DNA of 64,000 nt. It comes from VAZQ01 sp963827585. GTDB taxonomy: Bacteria; Pseudomonadota; Alphaproteobacteria; Rhizobiales; Xanthobacteraceae. Below are positions 25,598 through 33,761 of this stretch, piece after piece. Numbering within the stretch: the first letter of the stretch is position 1; each line of letters starts with the position of its first letter. The position numbers were made by a program, and so were the translations under genes. The stretch covers positions 1 to 64,000 of the forward strand of contig CAWHCK010000027.1 in the NCBI GenBank assembly GCA_963827585.1, written 5' to 3'. The notes under the pieces are model-generated. The model had not been told where the DNA came from, searched no databases, and saw nothing but the letters and a program-made list of their open reading frames with translations.

Positions 25598-27892
25598 ATG
25601 ACCGTCGCACGCTTCCCCCAGCTCGCCCATTGGGGCGCCTTCACCGCCCTGGTCGAGAACGGCCGCCTCATCGGCTGCGAGCCGTTCGCGCGCGATCCCG
25701 CGCCGTCGCACATGCTCGATGCCATGCCGGAGATGGTGCACTCGCCGCTGCGCATCGCGCGGCCGGCCATCCGCGACGGCTGGCGCGAAGGCAAGCCACG
25801 CACCGGTGCCGACGGTTTTCACGAAGTGTCCTGGGACGAGGCGCTCGACGCGGTGGCGCAGGAGCTGGCGCGCGTGCGCGAGCAGTTCGGCCACGCCGCG
25901 ATCCTCGGCGGCTCTTATGGCTGGTCGTCGGCGGGGCGGGTCCACCATGCCCGCAGCCTGGTGCGGCGGTTTCTCTTCCTCGGCGGCGGTTGCGTCGATC
26001 AGGTCGCGAATTACAGCTTCGGCGCGGCACAATACCTGCTGCCGCGCGTGATCGGCACCTTCCAGCCGGTGGTGGGCGATATCACCGACTGGTCGTCGAT
26101 CGTCAGGCACACGCGATTGATCCTCGCGTTCGGCGGGCTGGCGGTGAAGAACGGCCAGGTGACGTCGGGCGGCGCCGGCGCCCACACCATGGAGACGTGG
26201 CTCCGGCGCGCCAAGGACGCCGGCATCGAGTTCGTCTCGCTAAGCCCGCTCAAGTCCGACGCGCCCGACTTCCTCGGCGCACAGTGGATCCCGATCCGGC
26301 CCAATACCGATACCGCGCTGATGCTGGCGATGGCGCACACGCTGCTCACCGAAGCCTGCTACGACGAGGAATTCGTCGCGCGCTACTGCACCGGCTTCGA
26401 CCGCTTCCGCCGCTACCTCGAGGGCGCCGACGACGGCACGCCGAAGGACGCGGCATGGGCGGCGGCGATCACCGGCGTTTCCGCCGACACCATTCGCGCG
26501 CTCGCGCGCCGCGCCGCCGCAAGCCGCAGCATGATCACCTGCGCCTGGTCGCTGCAACGCGCCCATCACGGCGAGCAGCCGTACTGGGCGGCGATCGTGC
26601 TGGCGGCGATGCTGGGCGGGATCGGCCTGCCCGGCGGCGGGTTTGCATTCGGCCACGGCTCGACCAACGGCATCGGCTCACCTCGCATCGATGTCGCCGG
26701 CCCCGAGGTCCCGCTGCCGCTCAATCCGGCGCGCGCCATGATCCCGGTCGCGCGCATCGCCGACATGCTGCTCCATCCCGGCGAGAGCTACGCCTTCAAC
26801 GGCCGCCGCTACACGTTCCCCGACATTCGCCTGGTCTACTGGGCGGGCGGCAATCCCTTCCATCACCACCAGGACCTCAACCGGCTGCAGCGGGCGTGGC
26901 AGAAGCCCGAGACCGTCATCGTGCACGAGAGCTGGTGGACGCCGACCGCCCGCCATGCCGATATCGTGCTACCGGCGACCACCCCGCTCGAGCGCAACGA
27001 CGTCGGCGGCTCGTCGCGCGATTCCTTCATTCTCGCCATGCACCGCGCCATCGATCCGGTCGGCGACGCCAGGAACGATTTCGATATCTTCCGCGCGCTC
27101 GCGCGGCGGCTGGGCTACGAGACCGCGTTCACCGAGGACCGCGACGAATTGGGCTGGTGCCAGTGGGTTTATGACCGGGTGCGCGCGGATGCGACCGCCA
27201 AGGGCGTGGCGCTGCCCGGCTTCCAGCAGTTCTGGGCGGAGAGCTTCGTCGAGCTGCCGCCGCCCGAGCGCGACTACGTGCTGTTCGAGGATTTCCGCCG
27301 CGATCCCGAGCGCCATCCGCTCAAGACGCCGTCGGGGCGGATCGAGATCGTGTCCGACGCGGTCGCCGGCTTCGACTATGCGGACTGCCCGCCGCACCCG
27401 GCCTGGATGGAGCCGGCGGAATGGCTCGGCAGCGCGAGCGCCGAACGCTGGCCGATCCACCTCGTGACCCACCAGCCGGCGAGCCGGCTGCACAGCCAGA
27501 TGGACGCCGGACCGGTGTCGCGCGCGCAGAAGGTCGCGGGGCGCGAGCCGGTCCGTATCAATCCGGCCGACGCCGAGCGGCGCGGCATCCGCAGCGGCGA
27601 TGTGGTGCGCGTGTTCAACGCGCGCGGCGCCTGTCTCGCCGGCGCGGTGATCGACGCCGACGTGATGGCGGGGGTGGTGGTGATGGCGACCGGCGCCTGG
27701 TTCGATCCGCCGGCCGCGCCGGGCGAGCCCGAGCGGCACGGCAATCCCAACGTGCTCACCCTCGACATCGGAACCTCGCCGCTGGCGCAAGGGACGAGCG
27801 CGCTCACCGCGCTGGTCGAGATCGAGCGCTGGGATCGACCGGCGCCGCCGGTGCGCGCGTTCACGCCGCCCGAATTGGTGCCTGCTGCTTAG
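25598..27892 (+). CDS. Molybdopterin oxidoreductase, BisC/TorZ-like (S- or N-oxide reductase)
   Basis: The 764-residue enzyme belongs to the DMSO-reductase family. Near residues 104-115 GGSYGWSSAGRVHHA aligns with the Y-G-W-x-S/H-x-G-R segment carrying the molybdenum-ligating Ser. Further cofactor-binding blocks are YWAGGNPFHHHQDLNRL, ESWWTPTARHADIVLPATTP and the C-terminal RINPADAERRGIRSGD domain. There is no N-terminal Fe-S Cys motif and no Tat signal, as in cytoplasmic biotin-sulfoxide reductase BisC rather than periplasmic DorA/TorA. The likely role is reduction of S-oxides (biotin or methionine sulfoxide) or N-oxides. It is monocistronic, with no chaperone or cytochrome gene nearby. Confidence 0.88.
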   Translation: MTVARFPQLAHWGAFTALVENGRLIGCEPFARDPAPSHMLDAMPEMVHSPLRIARPAIRDGWREGKPRTGADGFHEVSWDEALDAVAQELARVREQFGHAAILGGSYGWSSAGRVHHARSLVRRFLFLGGGCVDQVANYSFGAAQYLLPRVIGTFQPVVGDITDWSSIVRHTRLILAFGGLAVKNGQVTSGGAGAHTMETWLRRAKDAGIEFVSLSPLKSDAPDFLGAQWIPIRPNTDTALMLAMAHTLLTEACYDEEFVARYCTGFDRFRRYLEGADDGTPKDAAWAAAITGVSADTIRALARRAAASRSMITCAWSLQRAHHGEQPYWAAIVLAAMLGGIGLPGGGFAFGHGSTNGIGSPRIDVAGPEVPLPLNPARAMIPVARIADMLLHPGESYAFNGRRYTFPDIRLVYWAGGNPFHHHQDLNRLQRAWQKPETVIVHESWWTPTARHADIVLPATTPLERNDVGGSSRDSFILAMHRAIDPVGDARNDFDIFRALARRLGYETAFTEDRDELGWCQWVYDRVRADATAKGVALPGFQQFWAESFVELPPPERDYVLFEDFRRDPERHPLKTPSGRIEIVSDAVAGFDYADCPPHPAWMEPAEWLGSASAERWPIHLVTHQPASRLHSQMDAGPVSRAQKVAGREPVRINPADAERRGIRSGDVVRVFNARGACLAGAVIDADVMAGVVVMATGAWFDPPAAPGEPERHGNPNVLTLDIGTSPLAQGTSALTALVEIERWDRPAPPVRAFTPPELVPAA

Positions 27893-27924
27893 GGGATGAG
27901 TCCTGAAGACGTCGCGCTACGCCA

Positions 27925-28231
27925 GAGTATGATCCCGAAAAGTGGGTACCGGTTTTCGGAAAAGATCATACTCCAGCAATAAGCTAGCGTGGCGACGCAA
28001 TCGCGAGGCCGGCGGCGACCCGCGGGTCGAGTGCATTGAGATCCTCGTCAGGCAGGCGTCGCCACGTTTCGCTGCCCCCGAGTTGATACGCGTGAACGCC
28101 GTGCGGCTGTCGCGGGCGTGCGACGGGGCCTAGAGCGTGATTGCTTTAGGTTGGGTCGCAATCACGCTCTAGCTTTTTGTTTGAGCATGATCTTTTCGGA
28201 AAACCGGTACCCACTTTTCCGGATCATGCTC
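27925..28231. repeat. Pair of inverted GATCATGCTC-type palindromes flanking 209 bp
   Basis: The first copy is 27925-27973 (GAGTATGATC...GATCATACTC) and the second 28183-28231 (GAGCATGATC...GATCATGCTC). Each contains CCGAAAAGTGGGTACCGG or its complement and so folds on itself. They lie in opposite orientation around a gene-free 209-bp stretch. The second ends exactly at the stop codon of the VOC gene. This element is a widely dispersed palindrome of rhizobial genomes. Confidence 0.85.
28130..28178 (+). terminator. Strong hairpin with T tract
   Basis: CTAGAGCGTGATTGC (28130-28144) and GCAATCACGCTCTAG (28158-28172) form a perfect 15-bp stem with a 13-base loop, followed by CTTTTT. It can end plus-strand transcription from the molybdoenzyme gene. 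The stem is itself a dispersed-repeat type, so termination may be a side effect. Confidence 0.6.
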
Positions 28232-29004
28232 TAGCCCTGATTTCCGACCAGCGCGAACATGGCACCTTGTGGGTCCCCGCATTGGACGATCCAGCTGCCG
28301 CCCGGCACTTCCATCGGGCCGTTGAGGATGCGACCGCCGCCGGCCTTCACGCGCTCCGCTCCCGCGTCGATGCCGCCGATGTTGAAGTAGTAGAGCCAGA
28401 ACGGGACCGGCACCATCGGGGGCTTGGTGAACATGCCGCCGATCGGCTGCCCGCCCGTGGAGAACAGCTGATATGTACCCATCGCGCCCAGGTCGACGGC
28501 CTCGGCCTTCTGCCAGCCGAAGAGCTCGGCGTAGAAAGCGAACGCCTTCTCCCAGTCGGCTGCCAGGAGTTCGTGCCAGCCGACATGGCCGGGCGTCCCC
28601 AGTGCGGTTGACTGATCCGGGCCGGGCGTCAGCCACTTGAACAACCCAAATACCGCCGCCTGCGGATCGGCGACGACCGCAAAGCGGCCAACATTGGGGA
28701 TATCGGTGGGCGGGACATGCACAGCCCCGCCAAGGCGCTTGACCTGATCGACTCTGGCGTCCACGTCGTCGACGCCGACATAGCCCATCCAGTTTGGCGG
28801 CGTCCCCATCTGTTTCGCCTGCTCCGGCAGGTCCATCAGTCCGCCGACCCGCGTCTCTCCGGCGGTGAACAGCGTGTACTGCATGCCGGGCATGGGCGCG
28901 TCCTGCGCACCCCAGCCGACGACCTTGCCATAGAAGGCCTTCGCCGCTTGCGTGTCGGTCGTCATCAACTCGTGCCAGACGAAGGAGCCGTGAGAATTGA
29001 CCAT
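28231..29004 (-). CDS. VOC-family (glyoxalase/CFP-30B-like) two-domain protein
   Basis: The 257-residue protein has two vicinal-oxygen-chelate domains. Each opens with a similar strand (HGSFVWHELMTTDTQAAKAF near residue 4 and HVGWHELLAADWEKAFAFYA near 135) and holds F-Y metal-site neighbourhoods (AKAFYGKVVGWG, FYAELFGWQ). The internal duplication is typical of the CFP-30B-like VOC group annotated as putative glyoxalase or antibiotic-resistance-like. The metal-dependent substrate is unknown. ATG at 29004 is chosen because the first domain begins there; a longer frame adds a non-conserved head. Confidence 0.85.
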   Translation of the reverse strand: MVNSHGSFVWHELMTTDTQAAKAFYGKVVGWGAQDAPMPGMQYTLFTAGETRVGGLMDLPEQAKQMGTPPNWMGYVGVDDVDARVDQVKRLGGAVHVPPTDIPNVGRFAVVADPQAAVFGLFKWLTPGPDQSTALGTPGHVGWHELLAADWEKAFAFYAELFGWQKAEAVDLGAMGTYQLFSTGGQPIGGMFTKPPMVPVPFWLYYFNIGGIDAGAERVKAGGGRILNGPMEVPGGSWIVQCGDPQGAMFALVGNQG

Positions 29005-29363
29005 GTCGGTGCCTCCCGTTGGAAATGTATACAGCGGCCGCGGCCACCCGCCTATCAGGGGAACTTGGCCGAACATCTGACGGTTCGGCAGCCGTCCCGC
29101 GTGGTACTCGTCCTAACGTCGATCCCGATCGGCTTGATCGTGATGCCATTCAGCTCGGGGTTTTGGCGTGGCAAGTTGGCACTTCTGCGACATACCGAAG
29201 CCCAAGAACGCAAGGGCTTTTTTGTCCGTTTGCGACTTGCGGACCCAACCGCCACCGCCATGGCCTTGGGGCGCGCCTGTTGACACCAAGCCTGTCGAAA
29301 CCTATGCACGCAGCCGAAGCATGCCCCGCGCGGGCGTGAATGCATTGCGACGAAATTCTTGCG
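29005..29363. other. Divergent intergenic region
   Basis: The region lies between the VOC gene and the stress-protein gene and should hold both promoters. I see no gene and no clear operator. Confidence 0.3.
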
Positions 29364-30195
29364 ATGACCACCGCCATTCGCTCCATCGTGCATCCGACCG
29401 ATTTTTCCGACCTGAGCGCAGCGGCTTTTGCCCATGCGTTGCGGATTGCGCTTGCGGCCAGGAGCAAATTGCACCTGCTGCACGTCTCACAATACGACCT
29501 CGACGAAGCATTGGCGTTCCCGCACGCGCGACAGCTGCTGGTGCAATGGGGCATGACGGAAGCGGACGATCCGCCATGGGTAGTCGCGAGCAAGCTCGGC
29601 ATCGAAGTCGACAACATCCGCCTCGCATTGCAAGAGCCGACGCGCGCCATCGTCGACTTTCTGCGCGAGCATACGAGCGACCTCGTGGTGCTCGCGACCC
29701 ACGGCCGCGACGGCGTCGAGCATTGGCTGAAAGGTTCGGTGGCGGAAGGCGTATTCCGCCGCTCGGCAGTCCCGACCCTGTTCATCGGGCCGGGCGCGCG
29801 CGGGTTCGTCGGTCAGATCAATGGCGATATGCAGCTCCGGCGCGCGCTGGTGCCGGTCGATTTCTCCCCGCCGGCGGAGCAGGCGCTCGACGCCATTCAG
29901 CGCTTCGCCACACTCCTGACCGGCACGAACATCGCCGTTGATCTCCTGCACGTCGGACACTCGGCGCCGCGGATAGCGACTAGACGGTCAAATGGACACG
30001 CCTTGCCCCCGGTCATTCTTCGATCGGGCAACGTCGTGCAGGCGATCGTGGACGCGGCAATCGAGCTCGACGTCGACTGTCATCGGCATGCCGACCGCGG
30101 GACATCATGGCGTGCTCGATGCGCTGCGCGGCAGCACGACCGAGCGCGTGATCCGCCACGCGCCCTGTCCGGTCCTCGCCCTGCCCATGGCATAG
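29364..30195 (+). pseudogene. Tandem universal stress protein (UspA), frameshift near 30077
   Basis: The reconstructed 276-residue protein has two Usp domains. The first is IRSIVHPTDFSDLSAAAFAH...VVLATHGRDGVEHWLKGSVA (residues about 4-135), with an ATP-binding G-x2-G-x9-G-S-like end. The second is RRALVPVDFSPPAEQALDAI...GHHGVLDALRGSTTERVIRH. One extra base near 30077 (GACTGTC for GACGTC) breaks the second domain before its nucleotide-binding loop. If real, the product would have one complete domain. Usp tandems respond to starvation, oxygen or oxidative stress; the trigger here is unknown. ATG at 29364 is preferred over an in-frame TTG at 29340. Confidence 0.85.
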
Positions 30196-30218
30196 CTGCA
30201 CTGGCCGGCGCCGGGTGA

Positions 30219-30566
30219 CTATTGCGGCGGTATCTTCACGCACGCCGCCACCAGCGGGCTGTTGGCCGGCACCGGACTGCGGCAGGTGGCGGAGCGCTCG
30301 CTGGGAATGATGGCGGCGTTGCGTCGCGCCCCGCAATAGGCGGTCAACAGCATCTCGTCGTCCGCGCATTGCACGGTGCAGTTGGCCGCGTCGCAGTTCG
30401 AGCGAACGACCCGAATGCTGGACGGCGGGCCAGGCGGTCCGGGCTCGCCTTTCGGGCCCGGCGGCCCCGGCGGCCCGGAATCGCCCTTCGGCCCCTGCTG
30501 ACCTTGGCCGCAGCTCATGACTGTGCCGGCCAGCGCAATCACAATGAGCAGCCGCGAGGCATGCAT
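30219..30566 (-). CDS. Collagen-like repeat lipoprotein
   Basis: The 115-residue protein has an N-terminal hydrophobic signal MHASRLLIVIALAGTVMSCG with a lipobox-like V-M-S-C. Nine G-X-Y triplets run directly after it from about residue 22 (GQQ GPK GDS GPP GPP, then GPK GEP GPP GPP). A compact Cys-rich C-terminal domain follows (about 65 residues, six Cys, NCDAANCTVQC and CRSPVPA). The short collagen stalk would trimerise and hold three copies of the C-terminal head outside or in the periplasm. The head family is not recognised. A GGAGGG site precedes the ATG at 30566. It is convergent with the stress-protein gene. Confidence 0.8.
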   Translation of the reverse strand: MHASRLLIVIALAGTVMSCGQGQQGPKGDSGPPGPPGPKGEPGPPGPPSSIRVVRSNCDAANCTVQCADDEMLLTAYCGARRNAAIIPSERSATCRSPVPANSPLVAACVKIPPQ

Positions 30567-30803
30567 GGCCGTCCCTCCCAAGCAAGACGGCAGCATGTCC
30601 AATTTTGCGACCGGGCAAAAGGGGTGAACGCGCCACTCACCTGGAGGAGAGTCATCCGGCGTGCGCGCGCATCACGACAGCATTCACGAGATCACGGCCT
30701 AGGCGACGGCGTCGTGGTATCATATACCTGCCTGGCCGATGGCTCGGCATCACCTTTGCCGCCGATCATCTGAACTGATCCGACTTTCGAAATGGAGACG
30801 GGA

Positions 30804-31745
30804 ATGTCGCGGAAGCTGCTGACGGGCTCGTTCGTTGCGCTCATCACGCCGTTCAACAAGGACGGCTCGGTGGACTTCGCCGCGTTTCGGACCCTGCTCA
30901 AGTTCCAGGAGGGCCAGCGCACCTCCGCGGTGCTGATCATGGGCTCGACCGGCGAGACCTCCATGCTGTCGCCGGAGGAGAAAAGAGAGATCATCATCGA
31001 AACCGCGAAGATGAAGACGCCGCGCATGCCGATCTTCTTCGGCTGCACCGGCAACAACACCGAGACGACGATCGCCAACGTCCGCTTCGCCAAGGACAAC
31101 GGCGCCGACGGCGCCATCCTGGCGGCGCCCGCCTATATCTGCGCACCGGAAAGCGACATCGAGCGCTTCTTCCTCGACGTCGCGGACGCGACCGACCTGC
31201 CGCTCGGCATCTACAACAATCCGCCGCGGGTGAAGAGCGATCTCAGTTGGGAGCATCTCCTGCGCATCTTCAAACATCCGAACTACGTGGTGCACAAGGA
31301 ATTGACCGCGCGCGTCGGCCAGGTGGCGCAGGTGATCGCCGGCAGACCAGGCGTGTCGGTCATGTGCTGCGACAGCCCCAATCTCGGGCTGGTGGTGCCG
31401 ACCATGTCGCTCGGCGGCCACGGCACCGCCAACATGACCGGCAATATCGCGCCCGCCGAGCTCGCGACCATCTCGACCCCGTGGACGAGCTATGTCGAGG
31501 CGGAGAATTTCAAGGCCACCTATCTCAAGCTCTTGCCGCTCCTGCACTTCACCTATTCGGCGATCAACCCGGTGGCGGTGAAATCGCTCATGAAGGCGCT
31601 CGGCCTGCCGGCCGGCGACCTGCGCAAGCCCCTCACCAATCTCGAGGGCGACGCGCTGGCCAAGGGGATTCGCATCATCCAGGAGCTCGGCCTCGACAAG
31701 CAATACGGCTACAAGGTCGGCCCCATCTCGGCGGTTGCGGCCTAG
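30804..31745 (+). CDS. DapA-family aldolase/dehydratase
   Basis: The 313-residue protein MSRKLLTGSFVALITPFNKD has the DHDPS/NAL fold. It shows GSTGETSMLS near residue 47 (carboxylate-binding loop), YNNPPRVKSD near 138 (Tyr of the proton relay), and a candidate Schiff-base Lys in VVHKELTARV near 165. The start at 30804 has a ribosome site GGAGACGGG; an ATG four codons earlier overlaps that site. It is followed by an SDR and a Bug receptor, so a catabolic aldolase or dehydratase for a 2-oxo sugar acid or similar carboxylate is more likely than lysine synthesis. Substrate unknown. Confidence 0.88.
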   Translation: MSRKLLTGSFVALITPFNKDGSVDFAAFRTLLKFQEGQRTSAVLIMGSTGETSMLSPEEKREIIIETAKMKTPRMPIFFGCTGNNTETTIANVRFAKDNGADGAILAAPAYICAPESDIERFFLDVADATDLPLGIYNNPPRVKSDLSWEHLLRIFKHPNYVVHKELTARVGQVAQVIAGRPGVSVMCCDSPNLGLVVPTMSLGGHGTANMTGNIAPAELATISTPWTSYVEAENFKATYLKLLPLLHFTYSAINPVAVKSLMKALGLPAGDLRKPLTNLEGDALAKGIRIIQELGLDKQYGYKVGPISAVAA

Positions 31746-31770
31746 ACTTCGGAATCGGGACACTAATCTA
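31746..31770 (+). repeat. Half copy of the CTAG/GAAGTTCGC palindrome
   Basis: ACTTCGGAATCGGGACACTA at 31746-31765 repeats the right arm of the second palindrome at 21700-21722 with one or two changes. It directly precedes the GTG start of the SDR gene, so that gene has no normal ribosome site. Confidence 0.75.
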
Positions 31771-32550
31771 GTGGATCTCGGGATCCGCGGACGAAAGGCG
31801 CTCCTGAGCGGCGCCAGCAGAGGTCTCGGGCGGGCCTGCGCCTTCGCGCTCGCCTGCGAAGGGGTCGACGTGACGATCGTCGCACGCACGCGTGCCGCGC
31901 TCGAGCAGACCGGCGCGGAGATCGCAGCGGCGACCGGCGTTAAGGTGACGACGGTCGTCGGCGACATCACCACCACGACCGGCCGCTCGGACGCCCTTGC
32001 AGCCTGTCCGGCGCCCGATGTCCTGCTCAACAATGCCGACGGCCCGCCGCCGGGCGACTACCGCGACTGGTCGCGGGAGGACTGGATCGCGGCGCTCGAC
32101 GCGATGATGCTGGCGCCGATCGAGATGATGCGGCTCACCGTGGACGGCATGATGGCGCGCGGCTTCGGCCGCATCGTCAACATCGTCTCCCGCAGCGTAA
32201 AGATTCCACAATTGGAGCTCGGGCTGTCGAACGGGGCGCGCTCCGGCCTGGTCGGGTTCGTCGCCGGGCTGGCGCGGCAGACGGTCGGGCGCAACGTCAC
32301 CATCAACAATCTGCTGCCGGGAATCTTCGACAGCGACGCGCAGCGGGCGCATATTCGCGGGATGCTCGAGGCAACCGGCAAGAGCTTCGACGAGCTCTGG
32401 CGCGCGCGCGCCGAGGCCAATCCGGCCAAACGATACGGCCACCCGGCGGAGCTCGGGGCCTATTGCGCCTTTCTGTGCTCGGACCATGCCGGTTTCATTA
32501 CCGGCCAAAATCTGCTCATCGACGGAGGAAGCTATCCGGGGACATATTGA
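31771..32550 (+). CDS. Short-chain dehydrogenase/reductase with altered active site
   Basis: The 259-residue SDR starts at GTG 31771 (MDLGIRGRKALLSGASRGLG) with a normal Rossmann motif G-A-S-R-G-L-G and an N-N-A-D block. Where classical SDRs have Y-x-x-x-K it reads ELGLSNGARSGL, so both the catalytic Tyr and Lys are replaced (Leu and Arg). The Ser region is SRSVKIPQ. The C-terminus ends FITGQNLLIDGGSYPGTY as in FabG-like enzymes. It may be a divergent subgroup with other chemistry or a non-catalytic form. It sits between the DapA-like gene and the Bug receptor, likely one operon. Confidence 0.85.
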   Translation: MDLGIRGRKALLSGASRGLGRACAFALACEGVDVTIVARTRAALEQTGAEIAAATGVKVTTVVGDITTTTGRSDALAACPAPDVLLNNADGPPPGDYRDWSREDWIAALDAMMLAPIEMMRLTVDGMMARGFGRIVNIVSRSVKIPQLELGLSNGARSGLVGFVAGLARQTVGRNVTINNLLPGIFDSDAQRAHIRGMLEATGKSFDELWRARAEANPAKRYGHPAELGAYCAFLCSDHAGFITGQNLLIDGGSYPGTY

Positions 32551-32572
32551 ACACCTCGAAAGGATCGCCCCC

Positions 32573-33544
32573 ATGAGACTCATGACTATGTCCGCGCTCG
32601 CGCTTGCGCTTGCCAGCCTCGTCCCGGCGGCGGCAACCGCCCAGACTTATCCTTCGCGCACGGTTACCGTCGTGGTGCCGTTTCCCGCCGGCGGCTCGGT
32701 CGACGGCGTCGCGCGCATCCTGGTGCAGAAGCTCAACGAGACGGTCGGACAACATTTCATCGTTGAAAACCGCGCCGGCGGCGCGTCCGGAACGGTCGGC
32801 GCCAACGCCGTCGCCAAGGCCGCGCCCGACGGCTACACCCTGATGGTGTCGGCCTCGGTCCACGTGATCAATCCGTTCCTCTACAAGAGCGTGCCCTATG
32901 ACGTGGTCAACGACTTCACCCCGGTGACGCTGCTGGCGGACGGACCGCTGATCGTCAGCACCACGCCGAGCGTGCCGGCGAACAACCTCAAGGACTTCTT
33001 CGCGCTCGTGCGCAAGGACCCGCAGAAGTACACCTTCGGCGCGACCAGCCTCGGCGCCGCCAGCCATCTCGCCATCGAGCTCTTGAAGCAAGACGCCGGC
33101 CTCGACACGCTGGTGGTCCCCTACAAGGGCACGGCGCCGGCGCTGACCGACCTCATGAGCGGGCAGATCCAGCTCCTTGCCGATCCCATGCTGTCCTCGC
33201 TGCCGCTGGCGCAGGGCGGCAAGATCAAGGCGCTCGGACTCACCAGCCTCAAGCGCGCGGCCGCGGCGCCCGAGATTCCGACGGTCGAAGAATCCGGCGT
33301 GAAGGGGTTCGAATTCGTGTCGTGGTACGGGTTGTGGGGACCGAAGAACCTGCCGGCCGACATTTCCGGCAAGCTGCAGGCCGACGTCGCCAAGGTGCTG
33401 GCGCTGCCGGAGGTGAAGCAGCGACTGAGCACGATCGGTTTCGATCCCATCGGCTCGAGCGGGGACCGGTTCGCGACCTATATCCGCGACGAGATGGCGA
33501 AATACGAAAAGATCATCAAGGACGCCAAGATCAAGGTCGAGTGA
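32573..33544 (+). CDS. Bug-type TTT solute receptor
   Basis: The 323-residue periplasmic receptor has signal peptide MRLMTMSALALALASLVPAA (cleavage near ATAQ) and the Bug fold: TVTVVVPFPAGGSVDGVARI, ENRAGGASGTVGANAVAKAA and VVPYKGTAPALTDLMSGQ. GAAAGG lies before the ATG at 32573. It is the third gene of the DapA-like/SDR/Bug set and probably binds that pathway's acid substrate. No permease genes are local. Confidence 0.9.
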   Translation: MRLMTMSALALALASLVPAAATAQTYPSRTVTVVVPFPAGGSVDGVARILVQKLNETVGQHFIVENRAGGASGTVGANAVAKAAPDGYTLMVSASVHVINPFLYKSVPYDVVNDFTPVTLLADGPLIVSTTPSVPANNLKDFFALVRKDPQKYTFGATSLGAASHLAIELLKQDAGLDTLVVPYKGTAPALTDLMSGQIQLLADPMLSSLPLAQGGKIKALGLTSLKRAAAAPEIPTVEESGVKGFEFVSWYGLWGPKNLPADISGKLQADVAKVLALPEVKQRLSTIGFDPIGSSGDRFATYIRDEMAKYEKIIKDAKIKVE

Positions 33545-33572
33545 ACGCGGGCGCCGGCGCGCCATCCGGGCG

Positions 33573-33710
33573 ATGGTGCTCGGCGCGGGCGCGATTGGAA
33601 CGAGCTGCGCCTGTTATCTCGCCAAGGCCGGCCACGAGGTCGGCGTGGTCGAGCGCAGGGGCGGGCCGGCATCGGAGACGAGCTTCACCAATGCCGGCGG
33701 CGCGCGATGA
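33573..33710 (+). pseudogene. FAD amino-acid dehydrogenase (DadA-like) N-terminal fragment
   Basis: The 45 codons encode MVLGAGAIGTSCACYLAKAG (GxGxxG FAD site), HEVGVVERRGGPASETSFTN and AGG before a stop. This is the first 45 residues of a DadA-type enzyme of about 415 residues. The rest is deleted; the next gene starts 52 bases on. Confidence 0.7.
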
Positions 33711-33761
33711 CACATCGTGGCCATTCTGAGCTTCACTTCGACATCCTCGGGGGAGAAACGG

